The notes: a model not told the origin generated them from the letters alone. Positions 16,020 through 25,171 are shown, counted from the first letter of the stretch. The stretch: DNA of 64,000 bases from Hymenobacter sp. YC55 (GCF_029433095.1 NZ_JARNTX010000001.1:3100001-3164000); one strand, 5' to 3'. Made by a program: numbers and translations.

Positions 16020-18215
16020 CTATTCGGGCCGCTCGTTCACGTCGCCGGAGTTTTTCTTGTTTATCGAGACGAACACACCCACAAACAGCATGCGGGGCGC
16101 CGTGGGCGTCACGGCCACGCGGTTGAATTGGCCGCTGGCATCGGGGGTGCTGGCGTAGCGGTAGCCGTACACGTTCTGGCGGCCGAGCAGGTTGGAGGCC
16201 GAAACGTGGACGATGGTGAATTGGCCGAACAGGCGAGTGAGGTAACTGGCGTTCAGGCTAACTTCCTGATAGGTGGGCAGCACGCTTTGGCTGTAGCCTT
16301 CCTGGTTGAGGTCGTGGTAGCGGCGGGGGCTGCCATAGGAGGCGGTGGCCCCGAAAAGCGTATTGAGTTTGGGCATCCAATACTTGCCGACCACCGATAC
16401 GTTGTGCCGGGCAGCAAAGGTGGGCACGGCAGCCACGGGGTCGGCGCGGTATTGGCGGCGGGTATCGAGGAAGCCGTAGCTCACCCAATACTCCAGGTTC
16501 TTCACCGTTTTCCGGTCGCGCCAGAGCACATCGAGGCCGCGGGCGTAGCCGGTACCGCCGTTGTCGTAGGTGGTGGGGTTGCGCAGGTCTTGGCCGTCGT
16601 AGCGGGTGAGGTGATTGTAGGTTTTGTGGTAGGCTTCCGCTTGCAGCAGCTTGCCGTCGTGGTTGTATTGGTAGGTGAGCACCGAGTGCGAAGACTGCTC
16701 GAAGCGCAGGCTAGGCTGCACCAGCAGCAAGCTGTTGTCGGGCGTTTGGTAGAACCGGCCGTACGCACCTGACACCGAGCTATTCTCGCTGGTTTGGTAA
16801 GCCAGGGCCAAGCGGGGAGCGGTGTTGGCCTTGCCAAGGAGCGCCGAATACTCCACCCGTCCGCCAACCCGGCCCGCCAGCCGGTCGCTCAACTGGAAAT
16901 CCGATTCCACGAAGCCAGCAGCCCGCTTTTCAATGAAGCTGGTTTCGTAACGCGTATCGGCGTCGATGACCTGAGGCTGGTACTGTTGGGTTACTTGCTG
17001 TCCTAGGCCTTCTACCCCGAGCTTGAGGTTCCAGCGGGAGCCCGCCGAATCGTTGGTCAGCACCACCCGGCCTACCAGGGCTTGCTCGAGGGTGCGCAGT
17101 CGCAGGGTATCGGGTTGCACGTCTTTGTCGTCGCGCGACAGGGCTACGCCGGTTTGCACGCTCCAGCCGCGGCGCAGATGGCTGCGGAAGGTGGTGTTGA
17201 GGTAGCCATTGCCATTGCGCAGCGCTACGGTCTGCTGGCCGGCGGGCTCGGGGCTAGGCTGCCGGATGATGAAGCGTTGCGCACTCCAGGTGCCGTACAC
17301 TTTCAACATGCCCGCCTGGCCAGTGCGGTGGGCTACCTTGACGGACCCACTGCCCGAGCGGGGCGCCTGCACCCATTCCACGTTCTGCGGTATCAGCCCG
17401 GTGTAGGGCGTTAGGTTGGTATAATCGGCCGATACATCCAGCGAAGTTTGCTCCCACCGCTTGGTGCGCGAAGCGCCCACAAACAAGTTGCTTACCGATA
17501 CCCCCGTTTGCGTTTCCTGCGACAAGTCTGTGGAATTCAAGAGTAGCACGCCCGACAAAGCCTGCCCGTACAGCGCCGAGTAGCCGCCCGTACTGAACAC
17601 CGTACCCCGAAACAGCGTGGGCGAAAACCGGCCGCGGGCGGGCACAGCGGGTACCGACCCGGCGTAGAAGTTCTGCACGGGTAGGCCATCCATGTACACT
17701 TTGGTTTCATTGGCGGCCCCACCGCGCACGAACAGCATGCCGTCCTCTCCTACTTTGGTGGTGCCAGGCAGCGTGTTGAGCGCGCCCGCTACATCGGCTA
17801 GCGCGCCGGCTGTGGTTTGCACGTCGCGGGTGTTGAGGGTGGCAGAGCGCTTCTCGTCGCTGGCCTCGAAGGCGCCAGCCGTTACCACCACCGAGCCCAA
17901 GGCATGCGGAGTGCCTTTCATCTTCAAGCTCAGCTTCAGTGGCTGCCCGTTCAAAGCCAGCGGCAACTCCTGCGGCTGATACCCCAACAAGCTCAACACC
18001 AACGTAGCGGCCCCGGCCTGCTGCGTCTCGAACCGGAAAGTGCCTAGCGTATCGGTACTGGTACCGTCGAAGGTGCCACGCAGGAATACGTTCACGCCCG
18101 GCAGGGCCTGCCCCGCCGCGTCGCGGACGGTGCCGCTGAGAATGGTAGTGGATTGGGCCCGCAGCCCCGAGGTGGAGGCCAGCAGCAAAAGCAACGCGAG
18201 TAGCAGACGTTTCAT
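16020..18215 (-). CDS. TonB-dependent outer-membrane receptor with carboxypeptidase-regulatory-like domain
   Basis: 731 aa. Signal peptide at 1-21 (LLLALLLLLASTSGLRAQ). Residues 26-105 form a CarboxypepD_reg-like beta domain (ILSGTVRDAAGQALPGVNVFL, then LGTFRF and LSLLGYQPQELPL). The plug domain follows (about 108-230: VVVTAGAFEASDEKRSATL, DVAGALNTLPGTTKVGEDGM, LFVRGGAANETKVYMDGLPV, FSTGGYSALYGQALSGVLLL), then the barrel. It lacks a SusD partner, so it is probably a stand-alone receptor for a metal chelate, vitamin, small glycan or peptide. The gene stands upstream of the reverse LytS/LytTR operon, whose own promoter matches this one closely. The ligand is unknown. Confidence 0.9.
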   Translation of the reverse strand: MKRLLLALLLLLASTSGLRAQSTTILSGTVRDAAGQALPGVNVFLRGTFDGTSTDTLGTFRFETQQAGAATLVLSLLGYQPQELPLALNGQPLKLSLKMKGTPHALGSVVVTAGAFEASDEKRSATLNTRDVQTTAGALADVAGALNTLPGTTKVGEDGMLFVRGGAANETKVYMDGLPVQNFYAGSVPAVPARGRFSPTLFRGTVFSTGGYSALYGQALSGVLLLNSTDLSQETQTGVSVSNLFVGASRTKRWEQTSLDVSADYTNLTPYTGLIPQNVEWVQAPRSGSGSVKVAHRTGQAGMLKVYGTWSAQRFIIRQPSPEPAGQQTVALRNGNGYLNTTFRSHLRRGWSVQTGVALSRDDKDVQPDTLRLRTLEQALVGRVVLTNDSAGSRWNLKLGVEGLGQQVTQQYQPQVIDADTRYETSFIEKRAAGFVESDFQLSDRLAGRVGGRVEYSALLGKANTAPRLALAYQTSENSSVSGAYGRFYQTPDNSLLLVQPSLRFEQSSHSVLTYQYNHDGKLLQAEAYHKTYNHLTRYDGQDLRNPTTYDNGGTGYARGLDVLWRDRKTVKNLEYWVSYGFLDTRRQYRADPVAAVPTFAARHNVSVVGKYWMPKLNTLFGATASYGSPRRYHDLNQEGYSQSVLPTYQEVSLNASYLTRLFGQFTIVHVSASNLLGRQNVYGYRYASTPDASGQFNRVAVTPTAPRMLFVGVFVSINKKNSGDVNERPE

Positions 18216-18238
18216 GGCGGTAACAGCTAAGTGATGCT

Positions 18239-18309
18239 CAAATGTGAGCCACTGCCGAAGCCAATGAAATTTGCGGTTACCGAAGCGTAGGATTAGAGGG
18301 ATGAAGCGT
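18239..18309 (-). promoter_or_regulatory. Candidate LytTR-controlled promoter of the TonB receptor gene
   Basis: Reverse strand: ACGCTTC repeats at 18309-18303 and 18288-18282 (21 bp apart), GTAACCGCAAATTTC, TTG at 18264-18262, a 15-base spacer and CACATTTG at 18246-18239, 23 bases before the ATG. The layout is identical to 15602-15672. CACATTTG matches the Bacteroidota TAnnTTTG -7 consensus except at its first base. Confidence 0.6.
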
Positions 18310-18380
18310 CGGGCAGACGGATTAGATGTGGTTTTAAGACGTATTTTGCTTGTACTAAGACAGCTATTCCGCTACTGCAA

Positions 18381-19673
18381 ATGAATGAAACCACGCGTAT
18401 CAAACGCATTTTTCGAAACGTTATTCAGCGCGGTACAGGCCGGGCGCATTTACTTATTCGTGATTATCCGAAAGTCAATTTCTCGCACGAAATTTTGAAG
18501 GCTGCCGTCAACAACTACGCTTATGACCCGCAATGCGAAGGAAGCCGCGGGCCTTACATTGTCGAGCTAATTAACATGTGCACGCAGAAGGAAATCCTTA
18601 CACAACGGGTTCTTCAAAAGCTGCTGGAACAAAAGGAAAATACGTGGGGCCTCGACCAGCTGTTTGATATTGCTCGAATTCTAGCACAGGCCGGCAATAT
18701 GGAAGCACGTACTATCTTCTACAAACGGCTGGCGTTGGGCTCCCTACCAGAATATGCTTGCGCGGGCATATACGAAGCAGTTGAGCTTGATGGAATAGAG
18801 GGAATGAAGCGTGCAGCCGAAGTTATAGGGCAGGTGTTAGCGACTGATTATAATGAAACAGAGGATGATAGCCTTATTAAATACACGCAGGATGAAAATC
18901 CTGGCGTTCGGGTGGAAGATGAACTGCATAAGGCAGCTCAAACCAATGAGTACATTGCTCGGTACCTGGTCGCTGTTAACAAATCACGGCATCAAGAAAG
19001 TGAACAGCCCCCGGGAACGGCATTAGGCTTCCAATTTATCCAACAGATTATCGCGCAGAAACTAAAGCAACGTCTGTTTAAATCTGTGACTAATAGATTA
19101 ACCCGAAAGCAAGTACGCGAGCTAGCTGATGCCTGCATGTTAGAAACTGACCGGGCTCGTCAGAGCATTTATATGCAGGTGTTTCGCTACGTAAAGTTCC
19201 CTTACGGATACGAGTTGCTGCTGACCCTAGCTCAGCAACCGCCTCGCCCCAATGACCGGTTAGTAGAAGATGCTGTTATGGCATTGCAGTTCTTTAAAGC
19301 ACCAGCCATACGCGAGTTTGCACTGGTAGCTCTAAACTCTTCTAAAACTCCTTCCCTATATGTTGATTTACTGATCAACCACTATCGCCAAGGTGACCAT
19401 ACCTTACTTCACCAACTCGCGGAGCAAGCCAAAACTGAACTTGAAATAGAAAACTTAGCTAGCAGCTACTGCCTTATTTACCGAAAGCACAAGACGAAGC
19501 AGTGCCTTAAGCCGCTGAATAAAATATACCACCGCATGAATTGCGGTATTCACCGGGGACAAGTGGTGGAAATAATGCTTAGAAGAGGTGTGCTACCCAA
19601 TAAAATTCGTGATGAAGTTCTGTTCGACAGTTATACCAGCGTGCGGGAGCTATTGAATCCGAAGCAAGCATAA
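18381..19673 (+). CDS. Large helical protein of unknown function
   Basis: 430 aa, no signal peptide or membrane segment. It is almost entirely helical by composition, with repeating units such as EILTQRVLQKLLEQKENT, WGLDQLFDIARILAQAGNME, RLVEDAVMALQFFKAPAIRE, FALVALNSSKTPSLYVDLL and TLLHQLAEQAKTELEIENLA, which suggests a HEAT-like solenoid. The N-terminus is basic (TRIKRIFRNVIQRGTGRAHLL). No catalytic motif is visible. The gene is less GC-rich than its neighbours and has no operon partners, which fits a horizontally acquired orphan. A scaffold role is only a guess. Confidence 0.7.
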   Translation: MNETTRIKRIFRNVIQRGTGRAHLLIRDYPKVNFSHEILKAAVNNYAYDPQCEGSRGPYIVELINMCTQKEILTQRVLQKLLEQKENTWGLDQLFDIARILAQAGNMEARTIFYKRLALGSLPEYACAGIYEAVELDGIEGMKRAAEVIGQVLATDYNETEDDSLIKYTQDENPGVRVEDELHKAAQTNEYIARYLVAVNKSRHQESEQPPGTALGFQFIQQIIAQKLKQRLFKSVTNRLTRKQVRELADACMLETDRARQSIYMQVFRYVKFPYGYELLLTLAQQPPRPNDRLVEDAVMALQFFKAPAIREFALVALNSSKTPSLYVDLLINHYRQGDHTLLHQLAEQAKTELEIENLASSYCLIYRKHKTKQCLKPLNKIYHRMNCGIHRGQVVEIMLRRGVLPNKIRDEVLFDSYTSVRELLNPKQA

Positions 19674-19750
19674 CAGCCTTTTTCTTTACCTCAACCATCC
19701 CGTACCTGCTCCCTATCTTGTGCTAGCTTACCTCTAACCACTGTAACGCC

Positions 19751-20395
19751 ATGCACATCGCCTCTCTCAACATCGGACTACCGCAGGAATATGTCTGGAA
19801 TAGCAAATTGGTCCGAACCAGCATCTTCAAGCAACCCACCTTGGAGCCCGTACAGGTCTATCAGGAGCACTTGGCTGGCGACGGGCAGGCCGACTTGCGG
19901 GTGCACGGCGGCCCCGACAAAGCCGTGTATGCGTATCCGCAAGAGCACTATGCGTTCTGGCAAGAGTACCTGCCCGCCGAAAAGCTGGTGCCGGGAGCTT
20001 TTGGCGAGAACCTGACCACTGTTGGGCTGCTGGAAAACGAAGTACGCATAGGGGACTTATATCAGATGGGCACGGCCGTGCTATTGGCTTTTCAGCCGCG
20101 CCAGCCCTGTTTTAAGTTGGGCATCCGGCTGCAAGACGACAGCATGGTACAGCGCTTCGAAAGGGCGCGACGCAGCGGCATCTATTTTCGGGTGCAGCAG
20201 GAAGGCGTAGTCCAAGCTGGTGACGTCATTACGCTGGTGCAGCGCTCCGCCTACAACGTCACCATTCAGGACATAGTCGACAATGGTGCTTCCGAGGCCC
20301 CCGACCCGCACAAGATTCAGGAAATTCTGGACATGCCGTATCTGACGGCATCTTGGCGCAAGCGCTTCACGCTGATGTTAGAAGCAAGTCGTTGA
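19751..20395 (+). CDS. MOSC domain protein (YiiM-like)
   Basis: 214 aa. Typical MOSC features: HGGPDKAVYAY at 52-62, GAFGENLTTVGL at 82-93, VRIGDLYQMG at 98-107 and the conserved RQPCFKLG with Cys120, the proposed sulfur or molybdenum ligand. The C-terminal helical tail (IQEILDMPYLTASWRKRF) is found in YiiM. MOSC proteins handle the molybdenum cofactor or reduce N-hydroxylated compounds (YiiM works with 6-N-hydroxylaminopurine). The partner reductase is not nearby. Cytoplasmic. Confidence 0.88.
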   Translation: MHIASLNIGLPQEYVWNSKLVRTSIFKQPTLEPVQVYQEHLAGDGQADLRVHGGPDKAVYAYPQEHYAFWQEYLPAEKLVPGAFGENLTTVGLLENEVRIGDLYQMGTAVLLAFQPRQPCFKLGIRLQDDSMVQRFERARRSGIYFRVQQEGVVQAGDVITLVQRSAYNVTIQDIVDNGASEAPDPHKIQEILDMPYLTASWRKRFTLMLEASR

Positions 20396-20421
20396 TTTTT
20401 GTTGAATGACGTAAGTATCCT

Positions 20422-20461
20422 CAACCAAGCCGTTGCCCGCTATAGCGCGGCGGCTTGGTTG
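20422..20461 (+). terminator. Hairpin between the MOSC and pirin genes
   Basis: Stem CAACCAAGCCG (20422-20432) pairs with CGGCTTGGTTG (20451-20461), with a small CGCTATAGCG palindrome in the loop. There is no clear T-run after it, so it may be a weak terminator or part of the leader of the pirin gene, whose ATG is 31 bases further on. Confidence 0.45.
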
Positions 20462-20492
20462 GAGTTACTTGACATCTACCTTAATCAATTGT

Positions 20493-21371
20493 ATGAGCAC
20501 TTCCTTTCGCCGCATTTTTCAGGTTATCGATGGCAACAAGAAGTTCGTCGGCGACGGCTTCGATGTAACCAGCCCCATGCCGGGCCCACGTATCCGCCAG
20601 CTGAGCCCTTACCTACTCATCGACCATACCGGCCCCATGCAGGTTGCGCCCACCGATGCGCCCTTGGGCACGCCACCACACCCACACCGCGGCTTCGAAA
20701 CCGTGACGGTGGTATATGAGGGCGCCCTCGCCCACCGCGACACGGCTGGCCACAGCGGCTCCCTTGGCCCCGGCGATGTGCAGTGGATGACGGCTGGCGC
20801 GGGCCTGCTGCACGAAGAACGCCACGAGAAAGAGTTTGCCCGGCAGGGCGGTACGCTGGAGCTGCTACAGCTTTGGGTGAACGTGCCCAAGAAGGACAAG
20901 CTGGCCCCGCCCCGCTACCAAAACATTCGGAGCGCCAGCATTCCTAGCCTGCCCCTGCCCGATGGGCAGAGCCACATCCGCGTCATTGCGGGCACCTATG
21001 AAAACCTGAGTGGCCCCGCCGAAACCTTCTCGCCCATCACGCTCCTGGACGTGCACCTAACCACAGGCGCTGAAGCCACCCTACACCTGCCCGCTGACTA
21101 CAACGTGGGCATTTATGTAGTGAAAGGCGCCATTACGCTCCACGGCAACCGACCCGCCGCTACCAAACAACTGGTGGTATTCGGGTGGGACTCGCCCGAC
21201 ATTCAAGTTACGGCTACCGAGGAAACCGTTTTGCTGGTGGTGGCCGGGGCGCCTATTGAGGAGCCGCTGGCTACGTATGGGCCCTTTGTGATGAACACCA
21301 ACCAGGAACTGGTGCAAGCCATTGCCGATTTTGAAAGCGGTGGCATGGGCAAGTTTCCCGAGGATGAGTAG
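20493..21371 (+). CDS. Pirin family protein
   Basis: 292 aa from the ATG at 20493 (MSTSFRRIFQV); an upstream ATG would add unrelated sequence crossing the hairpin. Bicupin fold: PPHPHRGFETVTVVYEG at 61-77 supplies the metal-binding His63 and His65, followed by a GPGDVQWMTAGAGLLHEERHE segment with a further His and Glu, and LELLQLWVNVP. The C-terminal half (LLDVHLTTGAEATLHLP, YVVKGAITLHG) is the second cupin. Pirins are metal-dependent cytoplasmic proteins, some with quercetin dioxygenase activity; the substrate here is unknown. Confidence 0.9.
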   Translation: MSTSFRRIFQVIDGNKKFVGDGFDVTSPMPGPRIRQLSPYLLIDHTGPMQVAPTDAPLGTPPHPHRGFETVTVVYEGALAHRDTAGHSGSLGPGDVQWMTAGAGLLHEERHEKEFARQGGTLELLQLWVNVPKKDKLAPPRYQNIRSASIPSLPLPDGQSHIRVIAGTYENLSGPAETFSPITLLDVHLTTGAEATLHLPADYNVGIYVVKGAITLHGNRPAATKQLVVFGWDSPDIQVTATEETVLLVVAGAPIEEPLATYGPFVMNTNQELVQAIADFESGGMGKFPEDE

Positions 21372-21420
21372 CCTTCCGTTGCGGTGCTGAGGCATTGCAC
21401 CACCCTAGATCATACGCCCT

Positions 21421-22002
21421 GTGTCTAGCTTGTATGCCCCTTTGCTTGCGCATATTGCCCGGTATGTAACGTTGACTACTGCCGATGCCGACTTACTTCA
21501 GACGTATCTAAGGCAGCAGACCATTGCCCGTAAAGACTATCTACTTACTGAAGGTCAGGTGTGTACCGCCAACTACTTTGTGTTGCGGGGCTGCTTGCGC
21601 ACCTACCTCGTCAACGAGAAAGGCAGCGAGCAAACCATTCAATTCGGTATCGAAAACTGGTGGCTAACCGATTACGCCAGTCTCGATCTGCAGACGCCGT
21701 CGCAATTCTTTATTCAGGCGGTGGAAACCACGGAGGTGGTCGTGTTCGACAAGCGGGTGCAGGAGGAAGTGCTGAGCCAGTTGCCGCAGCTAGAACGGTA
21801 TTTCCGCATCCTGCTGCAGAAGTCGGCCGCCGCGGCGCTGTTTCGGATCAAGTTTCTCTTTAGCTTGTCGGGCGAGGCGCGCTACCGTCATTTCAACAGC
21901 GCTTTTCCTGGCTTTGTGCAGCGGGTGCCGCAGTACATGCTGGCTTCTTATCTAGGGTTTACGCCGGAATTTCTCAGCAAAATCAGGGCGAAAGTGGACT
22001 AA
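21421..22002 (+). CDS. Crp/Fnr-family transcriptional regulator
   Basis: 193 aa with a GTG start. A cyclic-nucleotide-binding-like beta barrel at about 10-125 (LLTEGQVCTANYFVLRGCLRTYLVNEKGSEQTIQFGIENWW) and a C-terminal helix-turn-helix (SGEARYRHFNSAFPGFVQRVPQYMLASYLGFTPEFLSKIRAKVD). This short form without canonical cAMP residues is common in Bacteroidota and often stands next to the gene it controls. Here the AhpD-like gene 95 bp downstream is the natural candidate target. No operator is identified. Confidence 0.88.
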   Translation: MSSLYAPLLAHIARYVTLTTADADLLQTYLRQQTIARKDYLLTEGQVCTANYFVLRGCLRTYLVNEKGSEQTIQFGIENWWLTDYASLDLQTPSQFFIQAVETTEVVVFDKRVQEEVLSQLPQLERYFRILLQKSAAAALFRIKFLFSLSGEARYRHFNSAFPGFVQRVPQYMLASYLGFTPEFLSKIRAKVD

Positions 22003-22096
22003 CGGCCAAGCCGCCATTTCTTGAACTAGATTAAGTTTATTCGGTCTGCTACGGCGGACATTTGAGGCATACTTCAACCCACTAAAGTTCAGGAAG

Positions 22097-22528
22097 ATGC
22101 GTCTCAACATCCAGCAAACCGAACCCGAAGCCTACAAAGCCATGCTTGCGTTAGAGAAGTACCTTGGTTCTTCTAAGCTCAGCGGCACGCACAAGGAACT
22201 AATCAAGATGCGAGCCTCTCAGATAAACGGCTGTGCCTACTGCCTCAACATGCACTCCCGTGATGCGCGCAAAGCCGGCGAAACCGAGCAGCGGTTGTAT
22301 TTGCTATCTGCCTGGCGCGAAACCACCCTGTTCACCCCCGAGGAGCGAGCCTTGCTGGCTCTCACCGAGGAAGTAACCCTCATCGGCCAGCATGTATCCG
22401 ATGCTACCTACCAGCAGGCTGCCGCGTTGTTTGATGCGCACTACTTGGCGCAGGCCATCATGGCCATTGTCACCATCAACGTCTGGAACCGCATTGCCAT
22501 TACAACCGAGTTGCCCTTGGAAGCCTGA
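22097..22528 (+). CDS. Carboxymuconolactone decarboxylase/AhpD-like protein
   Basis: 143 aa, all helical. The motif NGCAYCLNMHSRDARKAGE (about 44-62) has the CxxC pair Cys46/Cys49 and His53 typical of AhpD-like alkylhydroperoxidases in the CMD family. LYLLSAWRETTLFTPEERALLALTEEVTLI follows as in YciW/AhpD-type members. It probably reduces peroxides or disulfides using the CxxC. It follows a Crp-like regulator in the same direction and is closed by a terminator at 22559. Confidence 0.88.
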   Translation: MRLNIQQTEPEAYKAMLALEKYLGSSKLSGTHKELIKMRASQINGCAYCLNMHSRDARKAGETEQRLYLLSAWRETTLFTPEERALLALTEEVTLIGQHVSDATYQQAAALFDAHYLAQAIMAIVTINVWNRIAITTELPLEA

Positions 22529-22558
22529 GTGGTGGAAGCTTTTAAGCCAGTTATTTAC

Positions 22559-22601
22559 ACACAACAACGCCCATACCATTGCGGTACGGGCGTTGTTGTG
22601 T
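22559..22601. terminator. Rho-independent terminator after the AhpD-like gene
   Basis: Stem ACACAACAACGCCC (22559-22572) pairs with GGGCGTTGTTGTGT (22588-22601); the loop can pair further (TACC/GGTA). It lies 30 bases past the stop codon. Confidence 0.75.
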
Positions 22602-22690
22602 ATGCTAGGGTTAGCTAGTTATCGGGTTCGTAGCAAGCTGACGTGATAGATACTACGCCACCAAGCAGGGAGCCTGACTAGCAAGATTAC

Positions 22691-23026
22691 TTAGTCGGCG
22701 TTGCCGGTAGCGCCGTCGTCGGTGAAGTCGCCCTCGTTGTTGGGGTTGTGCACGGTCGACTCGGCTACTTCCTGGTTCAGAGCCACGTCTACGGGAGCTT
22801 CAGCGTTGGGAGCCGTTGGGCTGCCCGAGGCTTTGGCACCACCTTTACCAGTCAGGAACGACCAGTCAACCTTGCCTTTGGTTAGGTAATAAGCACCAGC
22901 GGTTACGGCCGCTACGCCCACCCCTACCAAAGCATTTTTCTGCTTTTTGGTTAGGTTCAAGTTTTTCAGGTTAGGCAGGTTGCCGAGGCCATTTGCTTTT
23001 TTGGACTTGTTTTTTTTCTTAGCCAT
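22691..23026 (-). CDS. Small Lys-rich protein with one membrane segment
   Basis: 111 aa. It begins with a basic tract (MAKKKNKSKKANG), then LPNLKNLNLTKKQKNALVG and a single hydrophobic stretch VGVAAVTAGAYYL at about 36-48. The C-terminal half is acidic and low in complexity (NAEAPVDVALNQEVAESTV, EGDFTDDGATGNAD). No family is recognised. The gene is isolated. A CACCTTTG sequence on the reverse strand (23091-23084) may be its -7 element, about 58 bases before the ATG. Confidence 0.65.
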   Translation of the reverse strand: MAKKKNKSKKANGLGNLPNLKNLNLTKKQKNALVGVGVAAVTAGAYYLTKGKVDWSFLTGKGGAKASGSPTAPNAEAPVDVALNQEVAESTVHNPNNEGDFTDDGATGNAD

Positions 23027-23408
23027 AAGGTGGAGCTGAGAGCTTGATTAAGAATGAAGGCTTGGTAGAGAAAGCCTGTTACAAAGGTGTGACAGGCGGT
23101 AGTCGGTAGGCAGCAGAATGCGCAACAACCCTTCCCGACCGCGCTGTAGGTGAATTTATACGGCAGCAGCGGCAGTTGTGATGCCAATTTTCTGAATCAA
23201 TGCACTGTTTCTAGCCTACTGGCTCCTAAAAGCGTCGCCCTCTGCGACTTCCCAAAAAATCGCTTAAGCTTAAGGAAGCCGGCAATGGTTTGAAGGCTGG
23301 TCCTACAAACTCGTCCAAAAGCCGGCTCGACTATAACTTAATCAGCTGCCGTAGAGTAAGGAAAGCCGCCTTTCAAGAAAGCTTCCTATCCGAACCTCTT
23401 ACGAATTT
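23027..23408. other. Intergenic region between divergent genes
   Basis: About 380 bp between the Lys-rich protein gene (reverse) and the sugar dehydrogenase gene (forward); it should hold both promoters. Only the CACCTTTG at 23084-23091 (reverse) resembles a known element. No gene or stable hairpin is seen. Confidence 0.5.
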
Positions 23409-25136
23409 ATGCGGCTACGACTTGTTGTTTTGTGTAGTATAGCGTGCCTGCTAGTCGGTCAGGCACTTGCTCAAACCGTTACGGGCCCGCAGGGCGAGCA
23501 GTTCACCGAGCGAGTAGTGGCCCGCCAGCTCAGCGACCCGTGGGAAATCACCTACGGCCCCGACAATTTTCTGTGGATGACCGAAGCCAAAGGGTACCGC
23601 GTCAGCCGCGTCGACCCGGCCACGGGCACCCGGAAGGTGCTGCTAGACCTGAGCAAGGAGCGCCACTTCCCCCGCTATGACAAAATTCCGGATTCGCTGG
23701 ACGGCGGTAAGCCCTGGCCGCAGGGCGGCCTAATGGGTTTGGCGCTGCACCCGCAACTGTTGCAAGGGCAGCCCTACGTGTACCTTACCTACATCCATTC
23801 GTTCGAGGGCGCCAACCAGCCCGGTAAGGGCAGCCGCCCCAACCACGGCGGCAACTTTTTCACGGCCCGCTTGGTGCGCTACGAGTACGATGCCGCCACC
23901 CAAACGCTCCGGCGCCCCCTCGTGCTCTGCGACACCATTCCGGCCAGCAACGACCACAACTCCGGCCGCCTGCTGATAGCTCCGGTAGCTGGCCGCAATT
24001 ACTTGTTTTATTCGGTGGGCGACTTGGGCGCCGGTCAGTTCGAAAACGGCGGCCGAGCCAACCACGCCCAAAGCATCAATTCCTACGAAGGCAAAGTGCT
24101 GCGCTTCAACCTGGCGCCCGACGCCGATGCCAACCCGCAATTGCGTTGGATTCCGAACGACAACCCCTTCAACACCAAAAAGCAAAGCGCCGTCTGGAGC
24201 CTCGGCCACCGCAACGTGCAGGGGCTGGCGTACGCCGTGGTGGGTGGCACTGGCAGAATCTACGCATCGGAGCACGGCCCATTTTCCGATGATGAACTTA
24301 ACCTCATCGAGAAAGGCAAAAACTATGGGCATCCGCTGGTGCTCGGTTTTGCCGATGGCAACTACGATGGCCTAGCCGCGGCGGCCTCCGAACACACTGA
24401 TTTGCCGGGCCCCTGGCATACCACCTACCCCACTATCACCAGCGAGCAAGCCAACGCCAAAGCCCTCGGCGCCACCTACCGCGACCCGCTAGCTACGCTC
24501 TACCCGCTCAGCCACGATTTTCTGACCACCGTACTCACCCGCACCCGCAACCACGACCCCGACGACCCCACTTGGAAATCGGAAGCGCCTAGCAGCTTGG
24601 CGGTATACACGGCTACGGCTATTCCGGGCTGGCAAAACTCCCTCCTGATTCCGACCCTGAAACGAGGCAAGCTGGTGCGCCTGAAACTAAACGACAACGG
24701 CACTGCCGTAGCCAGCGACACGATAATGTACTTCAAGGCTCCCGTGCGGTACCGTGACCTGGCTGTTTCGCCCGACGGCACCAAGCTCTACCTCGCCACC
24801 GACAGCGCCACCGTCACGTCCGGCCCCTCGCAGGAGGCTCCCAAGGGCACTGTGTGCAAGGGCTGTATCCTGGAATACACGTATGTAAGCGGCGGCTCAG
24901 CCACCACCCCCTCGGTGGCAGATCGGAAGGCGCCAAGCCCGGAAATGGCCTTACGGGAAGCCACGACGATGGTGCAGAAGCTCAAGCCCAAGGACCGCCG
25001 CGTGAAGCGTGCTGGCTTGCCGCCCGCCCAGCGCCCAGTATTCGATTTGTTGCTCAAACCCGTCCTGACCGCGCAGGAAAAAGCCGAGGCGCAACAGCAA
25101 GCACCCGCCTTACTGGCCGGGCTCCAGCAGCAGTGA
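23409..25136 (+). CDS. PQQ-dependent sugar dehydrogenase-like protein (glucose/sorbosone dehydrogenase family)
   Basis: 575 aa. Signal peptide at 1-22 (LRLVVLCSIACLLVGQALAQ), so periplasmic. Six-bladed propeller signatures of the GSDH family: LSDPWEITYGPDNFLWMTEA at the start, GLMGLALHPQLLQGQPYVYL, SNDHNSGRLLIAP, YLFYSVGDLGAGQF, AVWSLGHRNVQGLAY with the conserved HRN, IYASEHGPFSDDELNLI and NYGHPLVLG. These residues form the PQQ and calcium site in soluble glucose dehydrogenase. A KGTVCKGCILEYTY segment carries two close Cys. A charged helical tail of about 75 residues extends beyond the family domain. The natural sugar is not known. Confidence 0.88.
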   Translation: MRLRLVVLCSIACLLVGQALAQTVTGPQGEQFTERVVARQLSDPWEITYGPDNFLWMTEAKGYRVSRVDPATGTRKVLLDLSKERHFPRYDKIPDSLDGGKPWPQGGLMGLALHPQLLQGQPYVYLTYIHSFEGANQPGKGSRPNHGGNFFTARLVRYEYDAATQTLRRPLVLCDTIPASNDHNSGRLLIAPVAGRNYLFYSVGDLGAGQFENGGRANHAQSINSYEGKVLRFNLAPDADANPQLRWIPNDNPFNTKKQSAVWSLGHRNVQGLAYAVVGGTGRIYASEHGPFSDDELNLIEKGKNYGHPLVLGFADGNYDGLAAAASEHTDLPGPWHTTYPTITSEQANAKALGATYRDPLATLYPLSHDFLTTVLTRTRNHDPDDPTWKSEAPSSLAVYTATAIPGWQNSLLIPTLKRGKLVRLKLNDNGTAVASDTIMYFKAPVRYRDLAVSPDGTKLYLATDSATVTSGPSQEAPKGTVCKGCILEYTYVSGGSATTPSVADRKAPSPEMALREATTMVQKLKPKDRRVKRAGLPPAQRPVFDLLLKPVLTAQEKAEAQQQAPALLAGLQQQ

Positions 25137-25171
25137 GCTTCGGCTATTTCGTAACAATGTAAAAAAAGCCT

